Of a stretch of DNA of 64,000 nucleotides, positions 49,852 through 58,846 are shown in pieces. The position numbers and the translations under genes were made by a program. Each line of letters begins with the position of its first letter. The first letter of the stretch is position 1. Under the pieces are notes generated by a model. The model did no database searches. It was not told where the DNA came from and worked only from the letters and a program-made list of their open reading frames with translations. Source of the stretch: Prevotella sp. (GTDB lineage: Bacteria; Bacteroidota; Bacteroidia; Bacteroidales; Dysgonomonadaceae); contig JAITVV010000084.1 of assembly GCA_031285625.1 (NCBI GenBank), positions 62,001 to 126,000 of the forward strand. Direction: 5' to 3'.

Positions 49852-49860
49852 ATGTATTTT
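49830..49860. other. Left attachment junction (attL) of the prophage, approximate
   Basis: The dprA coding similarity ends around GTCGGAGTACTG (49831-49842) and foreign A/T-rich DNA follows. The exact crossover bases cannot be fixed without the right end or an empty site. Confidence 0.6.
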
Positions 49861-49887
49861 GCAGTATATATTTTTTTCATATCTTTG
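49858..49887 (+). promoter_or_regulatory. Host-type promoter of the recombinase gene
   Basis: TTTG (49858-49861), an 18-nt spacer, then TATCTTTG (49880-49887), 17 nt before the ATG. It matches the host -33/-7 consensus, unlike the element upstream of the tail genes. It lies just inside the attachment junction. Confidence 0.6.
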
Positions 49888-49904
49888 ATTAAAAATTAAA
49901 GGAT

Positions 49905-51761
49905 ATGGGAAAAGTAATATTGTTAATTAGGGTAAGTACTGACAGGCAAGAATATGAAGCACAGACCACAGAGTTAGTACAGTTTGTTAAATCATTTGGT
50001 TATGGTGATAATGACATAATATTGATTCAGGATAAAGAATCAGCTATCAAGTTATCAGAAGAAGAAAGGCAAGGATTAAATAAGATGAAAGAAGCCATTG
50101 TTAATAATGATGGCAATATTGATGCTGTATATTGTTGGGAGTTATCACGCTTATCAAGACAACCAAAGATATTATATTCTATCAGGGATTTATTATTAGA
50201 AAAAAGAATTAATTTAATAGTAAAAGAACCATTTTTAAAATTATTGGATGATAATAAAGAACCTGTATCTACATCAATGATTCAGTTTGGATTCTTCATT
50301 ACATTGGTTGAAAATGAAATGAGGGATAAGAAAGCAAGGTTTGATAGGGGTAGAAAAAATAAAGCATCACAAGGTAAATATGTAGGCGGTTATATTCGAT
50401 ATGGATATACAATAGATTCCAATAAGAAGTTTATTATAAATGAAGATGAAGCACAAATAATAAGGCTTGTATACAATTTATATGAGACGGGTAAATATTC
50501 ACATAGGACAATAGTAGCTGAATTGAAAGAATTGGGGTATGGTAATGATATTGCTAATATTGGCAAGGTACAGAACATATTGAATGCAGAGGAATATACA
50601 GGTGTTACCAAGAATAAAAAATTAAACATATCTTTTCCAATAATCATATCAAAGGAACAATTTAATATATGTAGGCAAATAAGCAATGGGAATAATGATA
50701 AGTTGAATAAATCAAGTGAGATATATTATTCACAGTTATTATTGGAATGTTCTTGTTGTGGTAAGCATTTACATCCAAAGAAATCAGTAAACTTATATGG
50801 ATGTCCTGATAGGACTGTTTTAAATGGTTATCAGATGGATAATATAATTGAGAAGTGTGTAGACCAAAACTATTTAAATATGTCTATAATGGATAGTTTA
50901 TTATGGTATGTGGCAAAAGAAAAAGAAGCAATTACAATATTATCTTCCACTGAGGAAGAAATAAATTTAAATAATTTAAAGATTGAAGATTTAAAGAAAA
51001 AAGCGGATAGCATTTATAATAGGTTAGATGATTTAAAAAAGAGAAGAAGCAGATTAGGTTTATCCTTCAGTGATGGAATGATAGATGAAGAAGCATATAG
51101 CAAAAGAAAGCAATCATTGAATGAAGAAGAAAATTTAATTAATAGTGATAAGTTGAATTATATAAATGAGATTGAAAGATTAGAAAAAGTTAATGCTAAT
51201 ATTCATTCCAATTTAATTAATATGAATAATTGGAGAGATATAAATGAGGGCAAGAATATATTAAAGAATTTGGATATTATTATTGGTGAACAATTGGATA
51301 AGATTGTTGATGATAAGACAAGATATAATATAATCAGGAAACAAGTAAAGAATGTTGTTGTTAAAAAGATTGATGATATAACTAAACAGTTGGTTATATA
51401 TTATAATGATGAAAAGTTTCAAAAAGAAAGTTTCTTTTATGAAAAGAAATCCAAACAATCAAAGCCATCCATATACAGGTTTAGCAACAAGACCATATTT
51501 GATATTAGGTCACGTGATAATAAAGATTATGAAATTAAATTTCCAATTGTAAAAGAATATAAAGGCAAGCCACAATTAGGGCAATATGATAAGATAAAAG
51601 ATAAGATGAAACAAGACCCTGAATATGCTGAGAGGAAAAGAAAGAAAGGATATTATTATACAAGGTGTTGGAAGATAAAGAATGATACAAAATTAACAAC
51701 ACAGCAAAAAGAAGAACAAATAAATAATTTAACTTCAAAATATAAAGAATGGATTATCTAA
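49905..51761 (+). CDS. int: Large serine recombinase (probable phage integrase)
   Basis: 618-residue recombinase expected to integrate and excise the element. The resolvase domain (1-150) has the nucleophile Ser11 in IRVSTDRQEYE and 'YCWELSRLSRQ'. The recombinase/DNA-binding domain (about 160-265) has 'RKNKASQGKYVGGYIRYGY'. A zinc beta-ribbon follows (CSCCGKHLH and YGC, about 280-305), then a long charged coiled coil (about 340-440) and a basic C-terminal extension. An AAAGG precedes the ATG. The gene abuts the dprA break, as large serine integrases abut their attachment sites. Its stop codon lies in the loop of the following terminator. Confidence 0.92.
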   Translation: MGKVILLIRVSTDRQEYEAQTTELVQFVKSFGYGDNDIILIQDKESAIKLSEEERQGLNKMKEAIVNNDGNIDAVYCWELSRLSRQPKILYSIRDLLLEKRINLIVKEPFLKLLDDNKEPVSTSMIQFGFFITLVENEMRDKKARFDRGRKNKASQGKYVGGYIRYGYTIDSNKKFIINEDEAQIIRLVYNLYETGKYSHRTIVAELKELGYGNDIANIGKVQNILNAEEYTGVTKNKKLNISFPIIISKEQFNICRQISNGNNDKLNKSSEIYYSQLLLECSCCGKHLHPKKSVNLYGCPDRTVLNGYQMDNIIEKCVDQNYLNMSIMDSLLWYVAKEKEAITILSSTEEEINLNNLKIEDLKKKADSIYNRLDDLKKRRSRLGLSFSDGMIDEEAYSKRKQSLNEEENLINSDKLNYINEIERLEKVNANIHSNLINMNNWRDINEGKNILKNLDIIIGEQLDKIVDDKTRYNIIRKQVKNVVVKKIDDITKQLVIYYNDEKFQKESFFYEKKSKQSKPSIYRFSNKTIFDIRSRDNKDYEIKFPIVKEYKGKPQLGQYDKIKDKMKQDPEYAERKRKKGYYYTRCWKIKNDTKLTTQQKEEQINNLTSKYKEWII

Positions 51762-51778
51762 CGATAATCCATTTTTTT
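51751..51778 (+). terminator. Terminator overlapping the recombinase stop codon
   Basis: 8-bp stem GGATTATC / GATAATCC with loop TAAC containing the stop TAA, then seven T. The phage element at 51779 follows without a gap. Confidence 0.8.
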
Positions 51779-51802
51779 ATGTATATAAGGTAAATATCAA
51801 TA
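51779..51802 (+). promoter_or_regulatory. Phage late element, copy 1 (ATGTATAT-N5-AAATATCAATA)
   Basis: ATGTATAT, spacer AAGGT, AAATATCAATA. It ends 15 nt before the next start codon. It has the same layout as the copies at 53692, 55725 and 58823. Confidence 0.75.
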
Positions 51803-51817
51803 ATATAAATTTGATAT

Positions 51818-52581
51818 ATGATAAAGATAACAATTGATAATGTTGATTACAATATACCTTCTGAATGGTCAGATGTAAAATTATCCCAGTATGAAAAATG
51901 GTTTGAATGTGACATAAAAGAAAAGGAAGATGAAATTGCATTTGTATCTAATGTATCAGGAATTGATTTAAACCTATTAAAAACGCTTCCATTGAGTTTT
52001 TATAATGATTTGGTAGATATAATAGGATTCTCATTAAAAGATGCTAATATGCTTCCTAAATCGAATATAATAATTGATGGTATTCAATATTCAATTAACT
52101 CAAGGAATGAATTAACATTGGATGAATGGGTAGATACAGAAGCTGTATTAAAAGGAAATGATAATAAGTTAAGTTCAGTATTAGCAATTGTATGTAGACC
52201 AACAGGTGAAATATATAATAGTAATAGATTATCTGAAAGGATTGAATTATATAAGAATATTACAATGGATAAGTTGTTTCCCTTATTCAGTTTTTTTTTG
52301 ACCTTAAAAGAACAATATCAAAAGATTATGAATACCTGTTTAATGGTTCAGGAAGTAACAAACCAATTGCACCTGCATATAGAGAATTTAGTAAAAAATG
52401 GGGGTGGTATAAGCAGATTGCAGAATTGGCGAATGATAATATTCAAGAAATGGATAACATTCTCAAACTCAAAGTTATTGAAGTATTTAACTTCCTTTCT
52501 TATCAGGTTGATAAGCAAAAAGCAAAAGAAGAACAACAAAAGTTTGAAGAACAATTAAGAAAGAATAATATGAATAATTAA
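51818..52581 (+). CDS. Phage protein, tail-assembly-chaperone-like, read through a T9 frameshift site
   Basis: Frame 0 runs from 51818 to a stop at 52556-52558. After residue 158 (Ser) comes TTTTTTTTT (52291-52299), and from there the protein-like frame is -1. That frame gives 'FDLKRTISKDYEYLFNGSGS', 'KKWGWYKQIAELAND' and a helical Glu/Lys-rich end, with a stop at 52579-52581. The frame-0 tail looks like an out-of-frame shadow. The shifted product is about 254 residues, starting MIKITIDNVDYNIPSEWSDV. Losing one T instead gives an immediate stop. Slippage, recoding or a homopolymer error are all possible. Similar phage proteins sit upstream of tape measures, so a tail-chaperone role is inferred. 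Confidence 0.65.
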
Positions 52582-52590
52582 AATAATATA

Positions 52591-53187
52591 ATGATAAAAA
52601 AGATAATATATTTATTTGAAAGGTTATCCAAACAGCATAAATTAATTCAATCATTCTACTATAACCGCAATTATGAAATTGGTAGTGGCAATGAAAAGCA
52701 TCCTTTATTATGGTTGGAAGACCCGATGTATATAAATATAACAGGTTCAAATAATAATATAATTGAAGCAGATATAAATTTCAGTGTGTTATTGATACCA
52801 AATGAAGATACAACCTTTGTAGATTGTCAGGATTTAGCATTTAGTACAGGTCATAACATCATAGAATATATTAAAAAGTATAAACCATTTGGATTTATAA
52901 TAAAATCAGGTACAGAATCTGCATTAACATTGCAACATTATTATGATAATAATACAGCAGGTGCAAGATTTTCGTTTGTTTTACAGAATGCCAATCCTGC
53001 AAGTATATGTTTATTGGATGAGCATTTTGAATCAGGTGTATTTAATTGTGATTTCAATGATGATTATTTAAAATATTGTAATGATAAAGAAGAAGATAAG
53101 GTTAATGATTTTGATGTAACCCCTGCAAATAATTGCACAACCTTTGTAGATAAATTACCTGACTTCACATTAAGGACATCAAGATGA
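52591..53187 (+). CDS. Phage structural protein, hypothetical (neck/tail region)
   Basis: 198 residues, with no signal or membrane helix. A conserved-looking core reads ADINFSVLLIPNEDTTFVDC and 'NIIEYIKKYKPFGF', then 'GARFSFVLQNANPASICL'. I recognise the type only as a protein common in tail regions of Bacteroidetes phages. It starts nine bases after the -1-frame stop of the previous gene and overlaps the next gene by four bases, so it has no late element of its own. Confidence 0.6.
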   Translation: MIKKIIYLFERLSKQHKLIQSFYYNRNYEIGSGNEKHPLLWLEDPMYINITGSNNNIIEADINFSVLLIPNEDTTFVDCQDLAFSTGHNIIEYIKKYKPFGFIIKSGTESALTLQHYYDNNTAGARFSFVLQNANPASICLLDEHFESGVFNCDFNDDYLKYCNDKEEDKVNDFDVTPANNCTTFVDKLPDFTLRTSR

Positions 53188-53654
53188 ACAATAAAGTAAA
53201 AACCATATTAAAAGCCATTAGTGAGGATATTGAAGTTCTTGCACAAATCATATTTGAGACTGATACAATAAGTAATAATACCAAGGTAAGTAAAAATACT
53301 TTAAAAGATAGTCAGTTATCGAAAGATGTAGAAGTAAAGATACAAGAATTGGGTAATCCTATAATAGATATAATGTTCAATCATTATATAGTTTATTTAG
53401 AATGGGATAGACCACCAATGTATGGTAAGATGCCACCTATATCTGATTTACGTGATTGGGCTATTAAAAATGATATTCCTGATGATAATAGTACATTATA
53501 TTTGATAAGCAGGGCAATATGGAGAGATGGACATAAAGGCAGACCAATAACAAAAAACTTAATGATAGAGATTGAAGATAGGTTTGATAAGGAATGGTTT
53601 GATTTATTATTTGAAGGAATCATTGATGATTTAATTCAAATATTTAATGAATAA
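53184..53654 (+). CDS. HK97-gp10-like head-tail joining / tail-completion protein
   Basis: 156 residues. The middle has 'YIVYLEWDRPPMYGKMPP', 'DLRDWAIKNDIPDDN' and 'LYLISRAIWRDGHKGRPI', the pattern of gp10-type neck proteins in Bacteroidetes phages. The start ATG overlaps the previous stop by four bases. A terminator follows eight bases after the stop. Confidence 0.7.
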   Translation: MNNKVKTILKAISEDIEVLAQIIFETDTISNNTKVSKNTLKDSQLSKDVEVKIQELGNPIIDIMFNHYIVYLEWDRPPMYGKMPPISDLRDWAIKNDIPDDNSTLYLISRAIWRDGHKGRPITKNLMIEIEDRFDKEWFDLLFEGIIDDLIQIFNE

Positions 53655-53662
53655 AATATATA

Positions 53663-53691
53663 GAGTATCATTAGATACTCCATTCTTTTTT
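53663..53691 (+). terminator. Phage terminator, hairpin type A
   Basis: Stem GAGTATC / GATACTC with loop ATTA, then CATTCTTTTTT. The same hairpin recurs at 55698-55717. Confidence 0.8.
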
Positions 53692-53715
53692 ATGTATATG
53701 TTATAAATATCAATA
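53692..53715 (+). promoter_or_regulatory. Phage late element, copy 2
   Basis: ATGTATAT, spacer GTTAT, AAATATCAATA, ending 14 nt before the next start codon. It directly follows the type A terminator. Confidence 0.75.
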
Positions 53716-53729
53716 TTTAAAAAATTATA

Positions 53730-55691
53730 ATGTCGAATATTATAACTACAGATATAGCAACAATAGTTGATAGTGATAAGATTACATTGGTTAATAATCC
53801 ATCATTTATACAGTTTATAGGTAATCAGGGTCTTAATGAAAAATTAGATACATTGGTTATTAAATTCAATGGGATAATGCAACCAAATGATAATTTTGAA
53901 AATTTATATTATATTGGTTTCACTTATACTGACAATGGTATTCTATATAATGTTAAATATGTTCAAACTGTTGATGCAGAATATGCTGCACAATATAATA
54001 ATATCTTCTATCAAGGTAATACAGTAGTTGATACAGTTAGGAATTTACAGCAGAAGTTATTAGATAATAACTTCTTGGTTAATAATTTTATCATTAGTGC
54101 TAATAATGATTTGCTATCTATTAAGCCAAAAGTAGGTGATGCAAGCAAAGCATATACATTATCATATATAACAGGTTATGCAACCACAACTGACCCACAT
54201 ATTGAAATAAATGGTGCTATAACATACATTACACCATCAGTTATATCAAGTGGTACAGAAGAAGTTGATAATACCATACCAACATTTACATTAACAGTGA
54301 ATAGTTTTACATCAAATGATGCATTACCTGCTGCTGCTTTATTAACCTTTGTTGAAAACAACAGTAAAAACAGTTATAAAATACAGGGAACAACTGATAA
54401 AAGTTTGATTGATGGTAATAAAAATTACTTTTATCTTAATTCCAATCCTGTAATAACCTGTAATAACCTTATTCAGGCATTGTTAACAGTACCATTTTTC
54501 AAAAATAACTTCATTTTAAGTGTTGATGGGGATGAATTTTCATTGGTTGGTAAGCGAAATAACCCTAATTTTTCATTCAATGTTACATATAATCCATCAT
54601 TTTGCAGCATAAATAACACACAATATACAATAAATAACAGTAATGTATTATATAATAGTCAAATTGAGTTGGATATATACAAGAATAATCAGTATGTAAC
54701 CACTGTATCTAAGTCATATATTGATAGTGATGTATGGTTTGATGTAAATAATATATTAAATAGAACAATGAAATCATATCCAAACTGTTTATTCTTACCA
54801 AATAATATATTAGACAGTGGTACAACGATGAAATATAATTACAATAGTAAGTATATTAAAAATTATGATACACAATTTATTAACTTCAGTGAAAATAAAT
54901 ATGTTGTAGATGGCTTTGTTAGAACATTAGAACCAAATGATATAAACAGTTATATTTATTCAGCAGATGAAGATGTTGAATGTAATATACTTACCAATAA
55001 GTTAGACAGGATATATAATATTGGTGAAGATATATCAGCTAATATTATAATAGAACCAAATGATGATACATCATATACAATTGGATTATTAATTAAATAT
55101 TATGAGAATAATAAATTAGTTAATGAAAATATAATTGATACTGATAATGGTAAAGACTTGATTAGTAGTATATATGTTACTGCTGATAAAATATTAATTA
55201 CAGACAGGACACAATTTATAGATGTTGTTTGGGTGAAGATACCAAATGAAAGCCCTGATGACTTTTATGAAATTTCATCTTATATCAGATATAAGATATT
55301 ACGTGAATGTAATGATAGTTATGGTTTTATGTTTTTGAATAAATTAGGGGGTTGGGATATATATTACTTCAATAGTGATTTCAATACAGAATTTAAAACT
55401 GAGGTAACCACTTCATTTAAAACATTGCAACCAAATTATAAACTTAGTGATACTTACGAAAAGGTTGAATTTAAAGAAACAGAAGAAACTTTTGCAATTA
55501 AATCAATGGTGAATAAAGAGACTGCTGAATGGTTAAAAGAATTATCAACAAGTAAATATGTATATTCATTATTTGATAATAATAGGTATGTGATTGTACA
55601 AGATTTTGATTTAAGTATTTCGGATAAAGATTTATTTGAGGTCACAATGAAATATACCTATTCTGACACATATAATACTATTTTAAAATAA
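53730..55691 (+). CDS. Phage tail protein with internal duplication
   Basis: 653-residue, Asn/Tyr-rich structural protein. Two related domains can be seen. The first (about 15-150) has 'NLQQKLLDNNFLVNNFIISANND' (in parts) and 'KAYTLSYITGY'. The second (about 190-290) has 'LIQALLTVPFFKNNFILSVD' and 'NFSFNVTYNPSF'. The C-terminal third has 'LNKLGGWDIYYFNSDFNTEF' and ends in a beta-rich region. I assign it as a tail protein from its position between neck proteins and tape measure; the exact role is unknown. Confidence 0.6.
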   Translation: MSNIITTDIATIVDSDKITLVNNPSFIQFIGNQGLNEKLDTLVIKFNGIMQPNDNFENLYYIGFTYTDNGILYNVKYVQTVDAEYAAQYNNIFYQGNTVVDTVRNLQQKLLDNNFLVNNFIISANNDLLSIKPKVGDASKAYTLSYITGYATTTDPHIEINGAITYITPSVISSGTEEVDNTIPTFTLTVNSFTSNDALPAAALLTFVENNSKNSYKIQGTTDKSLIDGNKNYFYLNSNPVITCNNLIQALLTVPFFKNNFILSVDGDEFSLVGKRNNPNFSFNVTYNPSFCSINNTQYTINNSNVLYNSQIELDIYKNNQYVTTVSKSYIDSDVWFDVNNILNRTMKSYPNCLFLPNNILDSGTTMKYNYNSKYIKNYDTQFINFSENKYVVDGFVRTLEPNDINSYIYSADEDVECNILTNKLDRIYNIGEDISANIIIEPNDDTSYTIGLLIKYYENNKLVNENIIDTDNGKDLISSIYVTADKILITDRTQFIDVVWVKIPNESPDDFYEISSYIRYKILRECNDSYGFMFLNKLGGWDIYYFNSDFNTEFKTEVTTSFKTLQPNYKLSDTYEKVEFKETEETFAIKSMVNKETAEWLKELSTSKYVYSLFDNNRYVIVQDFDLSISDKDLFEVTMKYTYSDTYNTILK

Positions 55692-55697
55692 ATGAAT

Positions 55698-55724
55698 GGA
55701 GTATCATTAGATACTCCATTTTTT
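55698..55724 (+). terminator. Phage terminator, hairpin type A (second copy)
   Basis: Stem GGAGTATC / GATACTCC with loop ATTA, then ATTTTTTA. The hairpin core and loop are identical to 53663-53680. Confidence 0.8.
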
Positions 55725-55748
55725 ATGTATATATCCCAAATATCAATA
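55725..55748 (+). promoter_or_regulatory. Phage late element, copy 3
   Basis: ATGTATAT, spacer ATCCC, AAATATCAATA, ending 16 nt before the next start codon. The following TTTTAAAATATTATAAATG also recurs at 63484-63503. Confidence 0.75.
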
Positions 55749-55764
55749 TTTTAAAATATTATAA

Positions 55765-58497
55765 ATGCAACTTATAGAATTTTATATCAATGATAGGTTA
55801 ATAGATTATACCAATGCAAATGATTTAGGAATTAAATTATCAAGACAAATTTTTAAGCCATCTGAATTTACATCAAAAGATTCACAAATGTCTTATAAGA
55901 TAACCATTCCAAATAGTGTTACCAATAATGAGATATTCAATTATTCAAATGTTGAAGAAGTAAAAGATAAATTCAATTATGAATATACAGCAAAGGTATA
56001 TGTGGATAACATATTAATCTTTGATGGGTACTTTATGTTGCAGGAGATAACTGAAAAAAAATATATAGGTAATTTATATATTCCTGTATATAAGACCATC
56101 AAAGATATATTTGGTAATAATGTGATGAATAAACCATCTTCCAATACTGAAAAAAACAAATGGTTATTTAATATGGATGGTGCATCAGATATAAGTGCTT
56201 GGAATGAACAAGTATTAACCAACTTTGAAAATAACAGGGCATCTGATTGTTTATTCCCATATATATTATATGGATTGATTCCAAAAATAAGTATTAATCC
56301 AAATGATTATGTAAATGGTGAAATGGTTGGTGAATATACTGATAAGAATGTATATGATAAATATGCAAGATTGGGTTATGAAGATATACCACCTGCAATG
56401 AATGTATTGGAGACAATTAAACATATGTTTGTATCTAATGGTTTAACTATTTCAGGTACAGCATTTAACGATGATAGGTTGAAACATCTATATATGTCAT
56501 ATTCCAATCCAACAGATTATATACAAGAATGGAATTATGGTGATTTATCCACCATTGAAGTAAACGGTTCTTGGTCAATGTGGGATATGAATAATACATT
56601 TGAATGGCAAATTTCACAAAACAGTGATAGTTATGGTTCATATTATGGTACTAATATATTAGATTCAAATAGATTTATATTAAATTACTATACTGATACA
56701 GGGACAAATACCATATATAATTCTTATGATGAGATAAAAAATGCTGTAACAAGAAAAAGAAATAATTTAAGTATTACCATACCTCAATCAGGCTACTATA
56801 AAATAACCTTATCGGGTAATTTATCATTAAATACAAGTGTTTACCGAGGTGAATTAGTTGATAATATAACAGGTAAAAAATTCACAGGTGTTATACAGCA
56901 TAATAATGACACTCGTAATAATAGCTTTCAAAGGTCTATGTATGAGATTCAGGTATTACGTGATTTTGGTGAGGGTAGTTTTACATATGATAAAGTTGTA
57001 GGTCATTATAATCAACCTAATTTTCCTCAGACACAAGCAGGTGATACTAATCAATATCCTAAATATTATCCATTTGATGGTGAGGATATGATTATAGACC
57101 CTCAAACAAATATTAATTTTATTAGTGGTTTGCATTGGGGTAATTATGATAATGAATTAAAAGATTATAATCCAATTGGGGGTACATATCCTTCAAATTA
57201 TATGTTTATGAAAAATGGATATAGTTGGAATAATACTTTTTCTCAAAGGCAAAAAATATACCACGTGTATGATAGTGAGAAATCAGCAGGTACAGATGAT
57301 GGTGTTAATTACAGATGTTATAATTTAGATGACTTAACCAATCAATTAGTAACTAATGATGTGGCATTACATTATGGTAAGATAGAAGATATGCCAAATA
57401 ATAATTATTGTGCTCAATCTAATGGAATATATGGTGAGGGGTTGGTACAAAGTGTAATATGGTTGGATAAGGGTGAACATATAACTGTTGCTGTTGTAGG
57501 TAATATGGGTGACTACAAGAAGCAATCATCAGACCATACCCATTTTGATGCAAATATTGTGTTGATAGATAGTGTTAATTTTGATTTAAAAATTGAAAGT
57601 TTCAGAACTGATATTCAATGGAATAATTTTGACAATGATGGAAATTATGATTCAGATAATGTATTATCTTGGAATGATGCTAATACATTCCAAAATGGAT
57701 ATATAGATTTATGTAAGTTTCTTCCATCAGAAGTTAAAATTAATGATTTCTTGGATAATTTTTGTAAGGCATTTAATTTGAATTTGATACAACCAACACA
57801 AAATAATTTTGAATTAAATGTAAAACAGACCAAACAGTTAGGTACAAGTGATATAGTATCATTTGAAGATAAGTTTAATATTAAATTAAGAACAAATGAA
57901 CCATTAGGCTTACCAAGTGAGATTAATATTAAATGGTCTATTGACGAGGAAGAAGAAGGATATGTTGCAAGTGGTGGTTATACAGGTAATGGACAATTTC
58001 AAACAGGTACTATTGGTGGTTCAGTAAGTGAACAATCATCAACATTTAGTTATAATTGGTATAAGGATATTGATTTCTTTGGAGTTTCAGATAGTGTACC
58101 TGTGATATCCAAACACGAAGTATGGGAAAATGGTACAGAAGATTATGGTGAAATGCAGAAGAAATATTATTCAAATTTACCAATAAGATTTTTCTATCCA
58201 AATAGTTTAGTTGCTTGGAATAATGGTAATTATCATTATAATGTCTTCCAATTAGGTAATAATTATGTTGATTTGGTGAGTTTAAAAAATGAATATGACA
58301 TTACAACGATATCCATTTTGGATTATGAGAATAAACAGTATTCAATTTTGAATAATTATTTTACATTGATTACAACAAATAATACCAATTATACAATAAT
58401 AGAGACTTATTTGACACCTGAGGAATATCAATTATTAAATGGTAGGAATATTCAGATTTATATTATGTATCTTCAATTGACCAATATGACCCATTGA
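55765..58497 (+). CDS. Large phage tail / baseplate protein
   Basis: 910-residue protein with an N-terminal segment (FYINDRLIDYT, 'MSYKITIPNSVTNNEIFNYS', 'VDNILIFDGYFMLQEI') that I recognise as typical of large tail proteins in Bacteroidetes phages and contractile-like particles. The middle is Asn/Tyr/Gly-rich and beta-like; the C-terminal part has 'VKINDFLDNFCKAFNLNLIQ' and 'EINIKWSIDEEEEGYV'. There is no signal peptide or catalytic motif. It probably forms part of the distal tail. Confidence 0.65.
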   Translation: MQLIEFYINDRLIDYTNANDLGIKLSRQIFKPSEFTSKDSQMSYKITIPNSVTNNEIFNYSNVEEVKDKFNYEYTAKVYVDNILIFDGYFMLQEITEKKYIGNLYIPVYKTIKDIFGNNVMNKPSSNTEKNKWLFNMDGASDISAWNEQVLTNFENNRASDCLFPYILYGLIPKISINPNDYVNGEMVGEYTDKNVYDKYARLGYEDIPPAMNVLETIKHMFVSNGLTISGTAFNDDRLKHLYMSYSNPTDYIQEWNYGDLSTIEVNGSWSMWDMNNTFEWQISQNSDSYGSYYGTNILDSNRFILNYYTDTGTNTIYNSYDEIKNAVTRKRNNLSITIPQSGYYKITLSGNLSLNTSVYRGELVDNITGKKFTGVIQHNNDTRNNSFQRSMYEIQVLRDFGEGSFTYDKVVGHYNQPNFPQTQAGDTNQYPKYYPFDGEDMIIDPQTNINFISGLHWGNYDNELKDYNPIGGTYPSNYMFMKNGYSWNNTFSQRQKIYHVYDSEKSAGTDDGVNYRCYNLDDLTNQLVTNDVALHYGKIEDMPNNNYCAQSNGIYGEGLVQSVIWLDKGEHITVAVVGNMGDYKKQSSDHTHFDANIVLIDSVNFDLKIESFRTDIQWNNFDNDGNYDSDNVLSWNDANTFQNGYIDLCKFLPSEVKINDFLDNFCKAFNLNLIQPTQNNFELNVKQTKQLGTSDIVSFEDKFNIKLRTNEPLGLPSEINIKWSIDEEEEGYVASGGYTGNGQFQTGTIGGSVSEQSSTFSYNWYKDIDFFGVSDSVPVISKHEVWENGTEDYGEMQKKYYSNLPIRFFYPNSLVAWNNGNYHYNVFQLGNNYVDLVSLKNEYDITTISILDYENKQYSILNNYFTLITTNNTNYTIIETYLTPEEYQLLNGRNIQIYIMYLQLTNMTH

Positions 58498-58536
58498 TGA
58501 AATCACCATCAAAAATTAAATTGATTAGAAAAATAT

Positions 58537-58547
58537 AAATATCAATA
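58537..58547 (+). promoter_or_regulatory. Phage late element, copy 4 (core only)
   Basis: AAATATCAATA, 20 nt before the start codon of the small membrane protein. The upstream ATGTATAT part and the terminator are missing here. Confidence 0.55.
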
Positions 58548-58567
58548 TTTTTTAAAATATAATATTT

Positions 58568-58771
58568 ATGAAAGATTTATTTTGTGAAGATGGAAGTTGT
58601 GATATTTCCAAAGGTAAATTATGTATTCGTAGAGTTATAGGGGCATTAGGATTTATAGCTTTTATTGGATGTATTTATTTGGGAATTTATCATCCATCAG
58701 TTGATTTATTGGCAATGTTAAGCGCATCATTAATTGGTTTAACAACGGTTGATAAATTTATTAAAAAATAA
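58568..58771 (+). CDS. Small two-helix membrane protein, holin-like
   Basis: 67 residues. A Cys-containing N-terminus (LFCEDGSCDISKGKLCIRR) is followed by two hydrophobic helices (about 22-41 and 47-62) and a lysine-rich end. It could be a holin or another inner-membrane phage protein. It lies between tail genes rather than beside a lysin, and no lysin is visible, so the role is uncertain. Confidence 0.5.
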   Translation: MKDLFCEDGSCDISKGKLCIRRVIGALGFIAFIGCIYLGIYHPSVDLLAMLSASLIGLTTVDKFIKK

Positions 58772-58791
58772 TATATTAAAATGAAATGAAT

Positions 58792-58822
58792 GGGAACACA
58801 ATAAAGTGTTCCCCTTTTTTTT
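58792..58822 (+). terminator. Phage terminator
   Basis: 8-bp stem GGGAACAC / GTGTTCCC with loop AATAAA and a run of eight T. Late-element copy 5 follows directly. Confidence 0.85.
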
Positions 58823-58846
58823 ATGTATATGTGGGAAATATCAATA
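58823..58846 (+). promoter_or_regulatory. Phage late element, copy 5
   Basis: ATGTATAT, spacer GTGGG, AAATATCAATA, ending 19 nt before the tape-measure ATG. Confidence 0.75.
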
